From JACDAS01 sp046262415 (GTDB lineage: Bacteria > Actinomycetota > Thermoleophilia > Gaiellales > Gaiellaceae), in the NCBI GenBank assembly GCA_046262415.1, contig JBHEMU010000147.1, forward strand, positions 1 to 11,392: a stretch of 11,392 bases of DNA, given 5' to 3'. Of the stretch, positions 1 to 4,865 are shown in pieces. The notes under the pieces were generated by a model. It was not told the DNA's origin. It ran no database searches and saw only the letters and a list, made by a program, of their open reading frames with translations. Positions within the stretch are counted from its first letter, which is position 1; each line of letters starts with the position of its first letter. Position numbers and translations under genes: made by a program.

Positions 1-191
1 TCGCGGTCGCCGAAGCGCAGGCGCGCCCTCGCCGCCCGGTGCTCGTCCCAGAGCCGGGCGACCACGCCCTCGAGCTCGGCGTGCTCCGTCGCCAGAGCGG
101 GGTCGTGGCCGCGGGCGAGCGATCGCAGCAGGTCGCCGCGCCGCTCCGTGGCGCGCTCGAGCTCCTGCCGGATGTCCGTGAGCGTTCTCAT
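1..191 (-). CDS. N-terminal part of a small charged helical protein (runs off the window)
   Basis: The reading frame begins at an ATG (191-189) preceded on the minus strand by GAAGGG five to six bases upstream, a plausible ribosome-binding site, and stays open to the window edge (63 complete codons). The visible protein starts MRTLTDIRQELERATERRGD and is rich in Arg, Glu, Ala and Leu with heptad-like spacing, so it is probably mostly alpha-helical or coiled coil. It has no signal peptide or TM segment. I do not recognise the family and assign no function. The C-terminus lies outside the window. It is the last minus-strand gene here, separated from the mini-ORF at 331-420 by a hairpin-rich gap. 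Confidence 0.6.
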   Translation of the reverse strand, partial: MRTLTDIRQELERATERRGDLLRSLARGHDPALATEHAELEGVVARLWDEHRAARARLRFGDR

Positions 192-330
192 GCACCCTTC
201 AAACGTCCGGCGGGCTCCGGAGATTCCTGGGAGCCCTCAGCGCCAGTCTCTACCCGGATGCGCTCGTGCGGTTGGCTCAGACGGAGCACGGGCAAGCCCG
301 CGCTCCTGAGGCCGGCGTCGCGAGCGACGC
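192..330. other. Hairpin-rich intergenic region
   Basis: This gap between the mini-ORF and the truncated gene holds no convincing gene. It has three inverted repeats: GGCGTCG-CGAG-CGACGCC at 314-331, touching the stop codon of the mini-ORF; CGGG-CAAG-CCCG near 292-303; and GGGCTCC/GGAGCCC at 212-218 and 230-236, with an 11-nt loop that can pair further. None is followed by a T-tract on either strand, so they are not classical intrinsic terminators, although in a high-GC actinobacterium they may still act as weak ones. No convincing -35/-10 pair for the gene at 191 was seen. Confidence 0.4.
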
Positions 331-331
331 C
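314..331 (-). terminator. Possible T-less terminator hairpin after the mini-ORF
   Basis: A perfect 7-bp GC-rich stem (GGCGTCG/CGACGCC) with a four-base loop starts at the last base of the mini-ORF stop codon. It lacks a U-tract, so termination is inferred only from position and stability. Confidence 0.35.
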
Positions 332-420
332 TAGCGCCAGTCGCCGAACAGGTAGAGCCCGAGCACGACCGCGCCGACGACCGCCCCCGCGATCGCCACC
401 GCATTCCAGAACGTGACCAT
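331..420 (-). CDS. 29-residue single-pass membrane peptide
   Basis: The ORF runs from ATG (420-418) to TAG (333-331). The SD AAAGGAG (minus strand, positions 434-428) sits seven bases from the ATG, one of the best ribosome-binding sites in the window. The peptide begins MVTFWNAVAIAGAVVGAVVL and ends LYLFGDWR. Residues 4-25 form one hydrophobic segment with small residues (Ala/Gly/Val) flanked by aromatics, and the C-terminus is short and polar. No known family is recognised. It could be a small membrane regulator or an accessory subunit. It could also be a type I toxin-like peptide, because its SD lies in one arm of a long inverted repeat (426-459 with 552-583). Its reality rests on the SD, the TM pattern and the fit into a gap otherwise empty of genes. 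Confidence 0.6.
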   Translation of the reverse strand: MVTFWNAVAIAGAVVGAVVLGLYLFGDWR

Positions 421-425
421 TGTTG

Positions 426-583
426 AGCTCCTTTCACAATGAAGCACTGTGACGCCGGGCCGCGCTGGACGACGATGGCGGCGTCCTCAGTCGCCCCCAT
501 GGCGCTGCCATGCGGGCTCCCTGTGTCCTTGCCCTCGGCCGCCCATCGCACCCCGGCGCCGAGTCATCATTGCGAAAGGAGCT
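426..583. repeat. Long imperfect inverted repeat enclosing the leader of the mini-ORF
   Basis: AGCTCCTTTCACAATG at 426-441 is the inverse complement of CATTGCGAAAGGAGCT at 568-583, 15 of 16 positions matching. The single mismatch becomes a G-U pair in minus-strand RNA. Pairing continues inward with interruptions, including a 7-bp block (453-459 with 552-558), giving roughly 28 base pairs over arms of about 33 nt. The loop is about 92 nt. The outer arm near 426-441 contains the SD of the 29-residue ORF. The right arm ends one base short of the metallopeptidase stop codon (585-587). It could be an RNA regulatory structure, a relic of an inverted duplication, or the ends of a tiny invertible or mobile segment. 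Confidence 0.65.
498..512. promoter_or_regulatory. Palindrome CATGGC-GCT-GCCATG (possible operator)
   Basis: A perfect 6-bp dyad with a 3-bp centre lies in the loop of the larger inverted repeat, about 78 bp upstream of the mini-ORF start. Its size suits a dimeric repressor site, but no regulator gene is adjacent, so the role is a guess. Confidence 0.3.
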
Positions 584-584
584 G

Positions 585-920
585 TCAGTCGTACCCGAGC
601 TCTTCGAGGCGGTCCTCGTCGAGCCCGAAGTAGTGAGCGAGCTCGTGCAGCACCGTGATCCGGATCTCGTCCTCGAGCTCGGCGGGATCCTCGAAGCTCT
701 CCTCGAGCGGCAGGCGGTAGATGGCGATGCGGTCCGGGAGCCTGCCGGCCATGTCGCCGCGCTCGGTCAGCGGGATGCCCTCGTACAGACCGAACAGATC
801 GGGGTCCTCCGGATGCTCGTCCTCGACGACGACCGCCACGTTCCTGAGCGCGTCCGCCAGGTGCGGGGGCAGCGTGTCGAGCGCGCGCCTGACGTGCTCC
901 TCGAAGTCCCGGCGGGTCAT
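585..920 (-). CDS. Small zincin-like metallopeptidase (DUF1025/Zincin_1 family)
   Basis: This 111-residue cytoplasmic protein ends with the family's hallmark. HELAHYFGLDED at residues 92-103 supplies HExxH (H92, E93, H96) plus a downstream Asp typical of the PF06262 (Zincin_1) group. The usual family length is about 110-130 residues, so it looks complete. Upstream conserved features include LFGLYEGIPL (residues 42-51) and PDRIAIYR (62-69). The start ATG (920-918) overlaps the TGA of the rhomboid gene as ATGA, which implies translational coupling and rules out the longer in-frame extension upstream. Family members fold like metzincins, but their physiological substrates are unknown. Linkage to a rhomboid protease suggests a proteolysis-related role, which is inference only. 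Confidence 0.88.
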   Translation of the reverse strand: MTRRDFEEHVRRALDTLPPHLADALRNVAVVVEDEHPEDPDLFGLYEGIPLTERGDMAGRLPDRIAIYRLPLEESFEDPAELEDEIRITVLHELAHYFGLDEDRLEELGYD

Positions 921-1573
921 CGGTAGGCGGGCTCGGGCGCGCGCCGCCGGCGCACGAGCAGGACGGTGAGGAAGCCGAACACGAAGCCGCCGATGTGGGC
1001 GAAGAACGCGACGCCGCCCCCCTGCTCGGGCTGGGTGATCGAGAACTGACCGAAGTAGAGCTGGAAGGCGAACCAGATGCCGAGGAACCAGAACGCGCGG
1101 ATCTCGCGCAGGACGAAGCCGAAGATCAGCGTCAGCACACGCGCGCGGGGGAGCAGGAGCAGGTAGCCGCCGAGGACGCCCGCGACGGCACCGCTCGCGC
1201 CGATGTTGGGGATGCTCGCGTCGGCGCTCCCCGCGTACTGGAGCGTCACGTACGTCTGCAGGGCCGTCGCCGCCAGACCGGCCACCAGGTACCAGAGCAG
1301 GAAGCGCACGCGTCCGAGCGCGTCCTCGACGTTGTTGCCGAAGATCCAGAGGAAGAGCATGTTGCCGATGATGTGCTCCCAGCCGCCGTGCATGAACATC
1401 GAGGTGAACGCTCCCTCGTACCAGTCCAGGCGGTCCGGCGGGGCAGGCGCCACGCAGGGTCCCTGGACCGTGCAGGGGTAGTACCCGTACCGGACGACGT
1501 CCTGCTCGAAGGGCGTGCCCGTGACCTCCCAGAACCAGACGAGCGCGTTCGCCAGGATCAGCCCCAGCGTCAC
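917..1573 (-). CDS. Rhomboid family intramembrane serine protease
   Basis: The protein is a polytopic rhomboid (218 residues from the GTG at 1573). The catalytic serine lies in GASGA (residues 125-129, S127) within IPNIGASGAVAGVLGGY. The catalytic histidine lies in FFAHIGGFVFGF (H193). The TM2 HGGWEHIIGNM motif (residues 62-72) carries the usual His and Asn residues. These are the Ser-His dyad and oxyanion features of active rhomboids, which cleave TM substrates in the membrane. It is followed by a metallopeptidase through an ATGA overlap. The start is uncertain. The GTG has no SD, and the in-frame codons upstream encode LPLRDNVPTRSFPA, which resembles the conserved N-terminus of related actinobacterial rhomboids. 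No ATG, GTG or TTG occurs between it and the in-frame TAG that ends the preceding argF. The true protein may be about 14-17 residues longer. Confidence 0.92.
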   Translation of the reverse strand: MTLGLILANALVWFWEVTGTPFEQDVVRYGYYPCTVQGPCVAPAPPDRLDWYEGAFTSMFMHGGWEHIIGNMLFLWIFGNNVEDALGRVRFLLWYLVAGLAATALQTYVTLQYAGSADASIPNIGASGAVAGVLGGYLLLLPRARVLTLIFGFVLREIRAFWFLGIWFAFQLYFGQFSITQPEQGGGVAFFAHIGGFVFGFLTVLLVRRRRAPEPAYR

Positions 1574-1624
1574 CGCGGGGAACGAGCGGGTCGGGACGTT
1601 GTCGCGAAGGGGGAGCGAGGCGTC

Positions 1625-2569
1625 CTACCGGACGACGAGGGCGAGCAGGGCCTTCTGGGCGTGCAGGCGGTTCTCGGCCTGGTCCCACACGGCCGACCGG
1701 GGGCCGTACAGCACCTCCTCGGTGATCTCCTCGCCGTCGTGGGCGGGCAGGCAGTGCAGGACGATCGCCTCGTCCCTCGCCCGCGCGAGCAGCGTCGCGT
1801 CGATGCCGAACCCCGCGAGCTCGCGCCGCCGGCGCTCCGCTTCCGCCTCCTGCCCCATGCTCGTCCACGCGTCGGTGTAGAGGACGTCGGCGCCGGCCGC
1901 CGCGGCTGCGGGGTCGTTCGTGAGCTGGATCGTCCCGCCCGACTGGACGGCGACGCGCATCGCCAGCTTGACGGTGCTCTGCTCGGGGCGGTAGGCGGGC
2001 GGCGTGGCGGCGGTGAAGCGCATGCCGAACTTGGCTGCCGCGAGCATCAGCGAGGCGCAGACGTTGTTGCCGTCGCCGAGATATGTGACGCGCACGCCCG
2101 AGAGACCTCCGAGCCGCTCGCGGATCGTCATCAGGTCCGCGAGCGCCTGGCAGGGGTGGGAGACGTCCGTGAGGCCGTTGATCACGGGGATCTCGGCGTG
2201 GCGCGCCAGCTCGTCGACCTCCGCCTGCGCGAAGGTTCGAATCATGATCGCGTCCAGGTAGCGCGACAGCACCGTCGCGGTGTCCCTCAGCGTCTCGCCA
2301 CGGCCTAGCTGGAGGTCGCCGGCGGCGAGGTGGAGCGCCGTGCCGCCGAGCTGCGCCATCCCGACCTCGAACGAGACACGCGTCCGCGTCGAGGGCTTCT
2401 GGAAGATCATTCCGAGCGCACGACCGGGGAGGAGATGGTGCTGCTCGCCGGCCTGGTGCAGCGCCTTGAGCTCGTCCGCGAGGTCGAGGAGCACCCGCAG
2501 GTCGTCCGGAGTCCAGTCGCGAACAGCCGTGAGGTGGCGACCCTTCAGGTGCTCGGCGACCTGGACCAC
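1625..2569 (-). CDS. argF: Ornithine carbamoyltransferase
   Basis: The enzyme joins carbamoyl phosphate and ornithine to give citrulline in arginine biosynthesis, in the cytoplasm. In 314-residue numbering, the carbamoyl-phosphate motif STRTR is at 60-64, HPCQ at 138-141, the ornithine-binding SMG loop (DAWTSMG) at 233-239, and HCLPAH with its catalytic Cys at 272-277. SMG and HCLPAH identify an ornithine rather than an aspartate or putrescine transferase. The length matches the family (about 305-335). I chose GTG at 2569 because homologues begin close to the HLKGRHLT stretch. A longer frame from GTG at 2611 would add 14 atypical residues and run into the divergent hsp20 promoter. No clear SD precedes either start. 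TAGCAT at 2585-2580 may be a -10 element, giving a very short leader. No other arg genes are in the window. Confidence 0.93.
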   Translation of the reverse strand: MVQVAEHLKGRHLTAVRDWTPDDLRVLLDLADELKALHQAGEQHHLLPGRALGMIFQKPSTRTRVSFEVGMAQLGGTALHLAAGDLQLGRGETLRDTATVLSRYLDAIMIRTFAQAEVDELARHAEIPVINGLTDVSHPCQALADLMTIRERLGGLSGVRVTYLGDGNNVCASLMLAAAKFGMRFTAATPPAYRPEQSTVKLAMRVAVQSGGTIQLTNDPAAAAAGADVLYTDAWTSMGQEAEAERRRRELAGFGIDATLLARARDEAIVLHCLPAHDGEEITEEVLYGPRSAVWDQAENRLHAQKALLALVVR

Positions 2570-2596
2570 GCAGCGCCGGATGCTAGGGTACGCGAC

Positions 2597-2625
2597 TTGA
2601 CAATCACGCACTTAGGTTTTATCCT
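2597..2625 (+). promoter_or_regulatory. Housekeeping-type promoter of hsp20
   Basis: TTGACA at 2597-2602 and TATCCT at 2620-2625 are separated by exactly 17 bp, a near-consensus primary-sigma promoter. The predicted start is near 2632, giving a leader of about 31 nt. I saw no HspR HAIR palindrome or CIRCE element here. Confidence 0.8.
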
Positions 2626-2649
2626 GTCGTCGTAGTTAAAGCACGAGAC

Positions 2650-2655
2650 AAGGAG
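2650..2655 (+). promoter_or_regulatory. Ribosome-binding site of hsp20
   Basis: AAGGAG lies seven bases from the ATG at 2663. It fixes this start codon and matches the promoter placement. Confidence 0.8.
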
Positions 2656-2662
2656 TGGAGAG

Positions 2663-3151
2663 ATGGCCACACTGGTTCGTTGGGATCCGTTTCGCGAGAT
2701 GGCGCAGCTGCAGGGCGAGCTCGGACGCCTCTTCGGCGGCATGACCGGCCACGGCAACGGCTCGCCGGCGCAGACCTGGGTTCCGCCCCTCGACGTGTGG
2801 GAGACGGACGACGAGATCGTCTACGCGTTCGACCTCCCGGGCATCCCGAGGGACAGGATCTCGATCGAGCTCGAGGACGGGGCGCTGTCGATCTCCGCCG
2901 AGCGCGAGCGCGCCGAGGAGGTCTCCAGGGACCGCTACTACCGGTTCGAGCGCCGCTACGGGAGCTTCTCGCGCACGATCGGGCTGCCCCAGGGCGTCGA
3001 CGAGAGCGGCATCCGGGCCGACTTCAAGGACGGCGTGCTGGAAGTCCACGTCGTCAAGCCGAAGGCGCCCGAGCCGCGGCGGATCCAGATCGGCGGCGAG
3101 GCCGACGGTCAGCAGCCGACGATCGAGGGCACCGCGTCGCAGACGTCGTAA
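2663..3151 (+). CDS. Small heat shock protein, Hsp20/alpha-crystallin family
   Basis: This is a 162-residue ATP-independent holdase that keeps unfolding proteins soluble and forms cytoplasmic oligomers. The N-terminus (LVRWDPFREMAQLQGELGRLF, split here at the Trp-Asp-Pro-Phe core, residues 7-10) is typical of class A bacterial Hsp20. The alpha-crystallin domain spans about residues 40-132, with PPLDVWETDDEIVYAFDLPG opening it and the diagnostic GVLEVHVVKP at 124-133 closing it. A C-terminal IxI-type motif (IQI, 141-143) for oligomer contacts follows. The tail of about 19 residues is polar and acidic. The gene has its own consensus promoter, a strong RBS and a terminator, so it is a monocistronic unit between divergent argF and the convergent sigma-factor gene. 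Confidence 0.95.
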   Translation: MATLVRWDPFREMAQLQGELGRLFGGMTGHGNGSPAQTWVPPLDVWETDDEIVYAFDLPGIPRDRISIELEDGALSISAERERAEEVSRDRYYRFERRYGSFSRTIGLPQGVDESGIRADFKDGVLEVHVVKPKAPEPRRIQIGGEADGQQPTIEGTASQTS

Positions 3152-3174
3152 GCGGGCCCGAAAGGCTCGGTCTC

Positions 3175-3200
3175 GAAGGGGCGGCTCAGGCCGCCTCTTC
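3175..3200. terminator. Intrinsic terminator between hsp20 and the sigma gene
   Basis: An 11-bp stem, GAAGGGGCGGC with GCCGCCTCTTC (one G-T pair), closes a TCAG loop 24 nt after the hsp20 stop. The descending arm ends in CTCTTCTCGTTC, a pyrimidine-rich tail in the plus direction. On the minus strand the same stem lies just beyond the sigma-factor stop (3216) and may serve both converging transcripts. Confidence 0.75.
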
Positions 3201-3215
3201 TCGTTCCCGAGAGCG

Positions 3216-3839
3216 CTAGAGGCGCCTACCCGAGAGGTTTGCCTCCAGCCCCTCCTCGGCCAGCAGATCTCGCAGCCGGCGCAGGCCGGTGAACATCCGG
3301 CTCTTGATCGTGCCGACGGGTTGGCCGAGCCGCTCCGCCAGCTCCGACTGCGTCAGGCCGCCGTAGTACGCGAGCTCCAGGGCCTCGCGCTGCTCGTCGG
3401 GAAGCTGCCGCAGCGCCCGCTGGACGACCCTGCGCTCGGCGCGGAGCTCGGCCTCGCCCGCGGTCTCACCCCCGCTTTCCAGGGGGATCGACTCGATCGG
3501 ATCCGTGCGGCGGCGCTCCTCGCGCCGCACGAGGTCGACCGAGCGGCGGTGGACCAGTGTGAGAATCCACGTGCTCGCCTTCCCGCGCTCGGAGAGGAAC
3601 TGGTCGGCGCTGCGCCAGACGGCCAGAAACGCTTCCTGGACGGCGTCCTCGGCGAGTGCCCGGTCGCGCAGGATCCGCAACGCCAGTCCGTACGCGATTC
3701 GGGAGAAGCGGTCGTAGATGGCCGCGAGGGCGTCGTCGTCGCCGCGCGCAACGAGCGCGACGAGCGTCTCGTCGGAGAGATGGGCGAAGTCTCTGGTGCC
3801 GGACGTACGCGGCGGGCCGGCCATGGCCAACGCTACCAC
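3216..3839 (-). CDS. ECF RNA polymerase sigma factor (SigK-like, RskA-partnered type)
   Basis: The protein redirects RNA polymerase to a specific regulon. Counting from the ATG at 3824, sigma region 2 covers about residues 33-103: ALAAIYDRFSRIAYGLAL, then AEDAVQEAFLAVWRSADQF, then STWILTLVHRRSVDLVRREE. Region 4 covers about 133-190, with LPDEQREALELAYYGGLTQS leading into the helix-turn-helix and GTIKSRMFTGLRRLRDLL as the recognition helix. The body of about 200 residues is a normal ECF length. I chose GTG at 3839 because GGAGGG lies three bases upstream. In-frame TTG (3830) and ATG (3824) are alternatives without an SD at good spacing. The open frame extends far upstream but there shadows the anti-sigma gene. 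The gene follows its anti-sigma factor by about 77 bp, which is unusual. Confidence 0.93.
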   Translation of the reverse strand: MVALAMAGPPRTSGTRDFAHLSDETLVALVARGDDDALAAIYDRFSRIAYGLALRILRDRALAEDAVQEAFLAVWRSADQFLSERGKASTWILTLVHRRSVDLVRREERRRTDPIESIPLESGGETAGEAELRAERRVVQRALRQLPDEQREALELAYYGGLTQSELAERLGQPVGTIKSRMFTGLRRLRDLLAEEGLEANLSGRRL

Positions 3840-3892
3840 GCGCCCTCCGGCGCTCTCCGTCGGCGGCCCCTCCACGACTGCTCGCGTGCCTT

Positions 3893-3906
3893 CCCCGGCG
3901 ACGGGG
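3893..3906. repeat. Small GC-rich hairpin between anti-sigma and sigma genes
   Basis: CCCCG-GCGA-CGGGG forms a 5-bp stem with a tetraloop in the 77-bp gap. It may slightly attenuate or stabilise the bicistronic RNA. It has no T-tract, so I would not call it a terminator. Confidence 0.3.
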
Positions 3907-3916
3907 GTGTCACACA

Positions 3917-4633
3917 TCACGCGGTCTGGGCTCCAAAGAGAAGCGTGCCGCTGAGCCTCTCCACGCCGCCCGCCGGCTCCAGCGACACCGCCACCTGCGC
4001 TCCCTGCGGCACTCGGCGGGTCAGCGGGACGACCGTCGACCCACCTCCACCGCGGAAGAGGCCCGCCGGCAGCGGGTCGTCTCCGCGAACGACCCAGAGC
4101 TCGTACGTCTTCCCTCGGGGTGCCTCGGCGAGCCGTCTCACCACGAGCGCGGCCTCGCCGCCGGGGGCGACCACCACCGCGCCCCTGGCGCCGAAGAGCG
4201 GGTAGCGAATCGAGCGTGGGTGGGCGACGATCGCGAGTGCCCGCGCGGCGTCGCCGTTCGCGGCCCGCTCGCGCTCGAGCGAGCCCGAGAGCCCCAGTCC
4301 CCACACGCCGACCGCGGCGGCCACCGTCGCGGCGGCCGCCGCAAGGGCCGCCGCGACGGGAACCGGGAAGCGCCGGCGCTTGATCGGCACGACGCCCGCC
4401 GGGCGCTCCTTGCGAGCCTGGGCCAGCAACCGCGCGCGCACGTGCGGCCCGGGGACCCGTCCCTCGGCGCCGTAGGCGAGCGCCGAGGCGGCCTCCTGGA
4501 GCGCCTGGAGCTCCACCCGGCAGCCCTGGCAGCCCGCGAGGTGGCGCTCGTAGCGCTCCCGGTCCTTCGCGTCGAGCGCGCCCAGAGCGTACGGCGCGGC
4601 CAGATCGTGGAGATCGCTGTGAGCCGGGAGCAC
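3917..4633 (-). CDS. RskA-like anti-sigma factor with zinc-binding anti-sigma domain
   Basis: This 238-residue single-pass membrane protein should hold the adjacent ECF sigma factor inactive. The cytoplasmic N-terminus (about 1-80) is a ZAS-type domain: HDLAAPYALGALDAKDRERY followed by HxxxCxxC (H31, C35, C38). One TM helix lies at about 90-115, after a basic KRRR stop signal. The extracytoplasmic C-terminus (about 120-238) matches the RskA domain, with YELWVVRGDDPLPAGLF (177-193) and VSLEPAGG (216-223). Release presumably needs proteolysis or a redox change in the ZAS motif. The start is GTG (4633-4631), without an SD and possibly leaderless. Only 19 bp separate it from the divergent His-rich gene. 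It precedes its sigma gene, opposite to the common order. Confidence 0.92.
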   Translation of the reverse strand: MLPAHSDLHDLAAPYALGALDAKDRERYERHLAGCQGCRVELQALQEAASALAYGAEGRVPGPHVRARLLAQARKERPAGVVPIKRRRFPVPVAAALAAAAATVAAAVGVWGLGLSGSLERERAANGDAARALAIVAHPRSIRYPLFGARGAVVVAPGGEAALVVRRLAEAPRGKTYELWVVRGDDPLPAGLFRGGGGSTVVPLTRRVPQGAQVAVSLEPAGGVERLSGTLLFGAQTA

Positions 4634-4637
4634 CGCG

Positions 4638-4643
4638 TATGAT
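4638..4643 (+). promoter_or_regulatory. Candidate -10 element of the His-rich gene
   Basis: TATGAT lies in the 19-bp gap between divergent starts and would place transcription initiation about three bases before the ATG at 4653, so the mRNA would be nearly leaderless. The -35 region (CGCTGT at a 17-bp spacing) is poor and lies inside the anti-sigma coding sequence. Confidence 0.35.
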
Positions 4644-4652
4644 TCGCAGCCG

Positions 4653-4856
4653 ATGGCGAGCCGGTTCGTGGAGCGTCTCAGGAGCTTCTTCGGAGGCGGA
4701 TCGTCCGCACGCGACCACGGTCACTCGCACGACCGTCCTCACGACCACGGTCATGCGCACGGCGAGGAAGGTCACTCGCACGACCACGCGGCGCATCCGG
4801 CCGACCACACGCACGGGGCCGGCGGGAAGAGCGGCGACGCGCACCCGCGCGAGTAG
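4653..4856 (+). CDS. Small histidine-rich putative metal-binding protein
   Basis: The 67-residue ORF has 14 histidines (21%). A short basic/aromatic N-terminus (MASRFVERLRSFFGGG) is followed from residue 21 by HGHSHD-, HDHGHAHG-, HSHDH- and HTHG-type runs, the pattern of nickel, zinc or cobalt chaperone and storage tails. It has no TM segment or signal peptide, so it is probably cytoplasmic. It fills the gap between the divergent anti-sigma gene and the 3' end of the UreH-like permease gene, with a 9-bp convergent gap. The only start available after the upstream in-frame stop is ATG 4653. No SD is visible, which fits a near-leaderless mRNA from TATGAT. The low-complexity DNA contains direct repeats. 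It could be a chance frame, but the metal-transport neighbourhood supports it. Confidence 0.6.
   Translation: MASRFVERLRSFFGGGSSARDHGHSHDRPHDHGHAHGEEGHSHDHAAHPADHTHGAGGKSGDAHPRE
4719..4785 (+). repeat. Direct repeats inside the His-rich gene
   Basis: GGTCACTCGCACGACC occurs identically at 4719-4734 and 4770-4785 (51-bp period, in frame). CGACCACGGTCA occurs at 4712-4723 and 4742-4753 (30-bp period, in frame). They encode HSHD and DHGH units and suggest growth of the His-tract by internal duplication. Confidence 0.75.
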
Positions 4857-4865
4857 CGGGCGGGA

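Noticed and set aside
237..633. Short frames on both strands across the 421-584 gap
   Set aside because: No RBS, no motif and Arg/Ser/Pro-rich shadow composition. The plus-strand GAAAGGAG at 574-581 looks like an SD but no start codon follows at a proper distance.
585..1868. Long minus-strand open frame that includes the metallopeptidase as its C-terminus
   Set aside because: Upstream of 920 it runs through the rhomboid gene in the wrong frame and is Arg/Pro/Ala-rich. The ATGA overlap supplies a natural start at 920.
995..2308. Long plus-strand open frame of 437 codons opposite the rhomboid and argF genes
   Set aside because: It is antisense to two well-supported genes. The predicted protein is low-complexity Arg/Glu/Gly/Val without motifs, as expected for a mirror frame in GC-rich DNA.
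2597..2625. HspR-type HAIR operator over the hsp20 promoter
   Set aside because: ACTTGAC and ACTTAGG near here are in the same orientation rather than inverted, so the HAIR consensus is not met.
4712..4785. Direct repeats as a possible CRISPR-like or iteron array
   Set aside because: There are only two copies of each repeat, in phase with codons of a His-rich frame. They are best explained as coding repeats.
3216..4844. 542-codon frame ending in the sigma factor (possible fusion)
   Set aside because: The part upstream of about 3839 overlaps the anti-sigma gene in another frame and has no domain-like sequence, so it is not a fusion.
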